Positions 6,964 through 7,685 of a DNA stretch of 7,685 nucleotides are shown piece after piece (position 1 is the first letter of the stretch; every line of letters starts with the position of its first letter). The stretch covers positions 1-7,685 of the forward strand of contig JASLAV010000068.1 of assembly GCA_030146905.1 (NCBI GenBank). Reading direction: 5' to 3'. Under the pieces are notes generated by a model. That model searched no databases and was not told where the DNA came from. It saw only the letters and a program-made list of their open reading frames with translations. The position numbers and the translations under genes were made by a program. Source of the stretch: Lentzea sp. (GTDB lineage Bacteria; Actinomycetota; Actinomycetes; Mycobacteriales; Pseudonocardiaceae).

Positions 6964-6992
6964 GTCAGCGCGCGGTAAGCGTCGTGTCAGCG
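6964..6992 (+). promoter_or_regulatory. Three-copy SARP-type heptamer operator
   Basis: GTCAGCG (6964-6970), GTAAGCG (6975-6981) and GTCAGCG (6986-6992) are direct repeats with an exact 11-bp period. The outer two lie within identical 11-mers CGTGTCAGCGC (6961-6971 and 6983-6993). SARPs of the ActII-ORF4/DnrI kind bind such heptamers on one DNA face, with the last repeat 8 bp before the -10. Here 8 bp separate 6992 from CAACAT (7001-7006). Two SARP genes are present 2.4 kb away. Orientation favours the NRPS gene; action on the divergent halogenase is also possible. Confidence 0.65.
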
Positions 6993-7000
6993 CATTTCGG

Positions 7001-7006
7001 CAACAT
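7001..7006 (+). promoter_or_regulatory. Candidate -10 element of the NRPS promoter
   Basis: CAACAT keeps the A at position 2 and T at position 6 of a sigma-70-like -10 and lies 8 bp after the last heptamer, with no recognisable -35, as expected for SARP-dependent promoters. A start near 7012-7014 would give a leader of about 22-24 bases before ATG 7036, with GGGAGA (7024-7029) as ribosome binding site. Confidence 0.4.
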
Positions 7007-7035
7007 GAGCGCACCGCGACTTCGGGAGACGACTC

Positions 7036-7685
7036 ATGACTGCTGTGCGCCCGGCCGATCCGCTGCCGTTGTCAGGTGGTCAGGCCGACATCTGGTTCGA
7101 CGAGAAGCTGACCGGCGGTGGCGCGGCCTACACGATGGCCGGGTACCTGGACATCACCGGCCCGCTGGACACCGCGGTGTTCGCGGCGGCACTGCACCGC
7201 CTGTTCACCGAGGCCGAGGCGATCCGCGCCCGGTTCGTCGAGACCGCCGACGGGCCGCGGCAGGTGATCGAGCCACTGGCGGAACTACCGATGACCGAGG
7301 TCGACCTCACGGACGCGGAGGACCCGGAGCCTGCGGCGCTCGCGTGGATCCGCGACGAGATCGGCGCGCCCTTCACCGCCGCCGAGTTCCCGCTGTTCCG
7401 GCTCGGTCTGGTGCGGCTCGCGGCCGACCGCGTCATCTTCGCGATGGGCAACCACCACCTGCTGTGCGACGGGTTCAGCCACCTGATCCACTGGCGCCGG
7501 CTGGCGGAGATCTACGAGGCGCTGCTCGCCGGCACCGACCCGGCCGACGGCGCCCTGCCCGGCCTGGGCGAGCTGCTGGCCGCCGAGCGGCGCTACGCGG
7601 AGTCCGGGCAGGCCGAGGCCGACCGCGAGTTCTGGGGCTCCCGGTTCGCCGAGACCCCGGAGCCCGTCACGTTGTCGCACGTGGA
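7036..7685 (+). CDS. NRPS, N-terminal condensation domain (partial, runs off the window)
   Basis: The open frame runs from ATG 7036 (GGGAGA at 7024-7029) to the window end: 216 codons and no stop. The visible part is the first half of a condensation domain, which joins a donor acyl or peptidyl group to the amino acid on the downstream carrier protein. The C1 motif is LSGGQADIWF (12-21), then YLDITGPLD (37-45), the C2-like region IRARFVETADG (63-73), and the catalytic C3 motif HHLLCDG (140-146), with both His, the Asp and the Gly of HHxxxDG intact. Because the protein starts directly with a C domain, it is either a starter C domain that acylates the first residue or it accepts a chain from another protein. 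The adenylation domain that would reveal the substrate lies beyond the window. It is transcribed divergently from the tryptophan halogenase, which probably supplies chlorotryptophan to this assembly line. Confidence 0.93.
   Translation, partial: MTAVRPADPLPLSGGQADIWFDEKLTGGGAAYTMAGYLDITGPLDTAVFAAALHRLFTEAEAIRARFVETADGPRQVIEPLAELPMTEVDLTDAEDPEPAALAWIRDEIGAPFTAAEFPLFRLGLVRLAADRVIFAMGNHHLLCDGFSHLIHWRRLAEIYEALLAGTDPADGALPGLGELLAAERRYAESGQAEADREFWGSRFAETPEPVTLSHV

Noticed and set aside
7128..7680. Minus-strand readings opposite the NRPS start
   Set aside because: They are shadows of the condensation-domain frame, which has all its expected motifs on the plus strand.

Overview
This window is high-GC actinomycete DNA. 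The real genes have strongly G/C-biased third codon positions, GTG and TTG starts occur, terminators are hairpins mostly without long T-tracts, and SARP-type regulators, which are confined to actinobacteria, are present. The gene content suggests Streptomyces or the Pseudonocardiales; the sequence alone does not fix the genus. It appears to be one edge of a nonribosomal-peptide biosynthetic cluster for a peptide containing chlorinated tryptophan.

Layout. 1-515: no convincing gene; an inverted repeat and leader DNA precede a TTG-started gene. 516-1313 (+): a small secreted protein with a signal peptide and two tandem, cysteine-paired repeats, of unknown function and probably outside the cluster. 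1314-1830: a non-coding stretch with two strong hairpins (probable terminator), AT-rich promoter-like DNA, a hairpin followed by TTTT, and a 15-codon upstream ORF overlapping the next start. 1831-2796 (+): LysR-type regulator. 2797-2971: a spacer packed with inverted repeats, including a 28-bp palindrome. 2972-3751 and 3784-4557 (+): two consecutive, divergent SARP (winged-helix plus BTAD) activators. 4563-4601: bidirectional terminator. 4614-5129 (-): FMN/FAD reductase of the DIM6/NTAB type. 5157-5204: 16-bp inverted repeat (terminator). 5232-6827 (-): flavin-dependent tryptophan 7-halogenase of the RebH/PrnA type. 6828-7035: divergent control region. 7036-7685 (+, runs off the end): start of an NRPS opening with a condensation domain.

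How the genes fit together. The reductase would supply FADH2 to the halogenase, which would make 7-chlorotryptophan as free amino acid. The divergent NRPS is the likely consumer. The two SARPs and the LysR protein are probable pathway regulators. The divergent control region carries a three-copy 11-bp-period heptamer array (GTCAGCG / GTAAGCG / GTCAGCG at 6964-6992). It lies exactly 8 bp before a plausible -10, the geometry expected of a SARP operator. A second 11-bp direct repeat (TCTATAG / TCTATTA, 6937-6954) lies beside it, and a related CTATAT pair with the same period lies upstream of the LysR gene. This raises the possibility that two regulators read two separate arrays. The target peptide cannot be named from this window.
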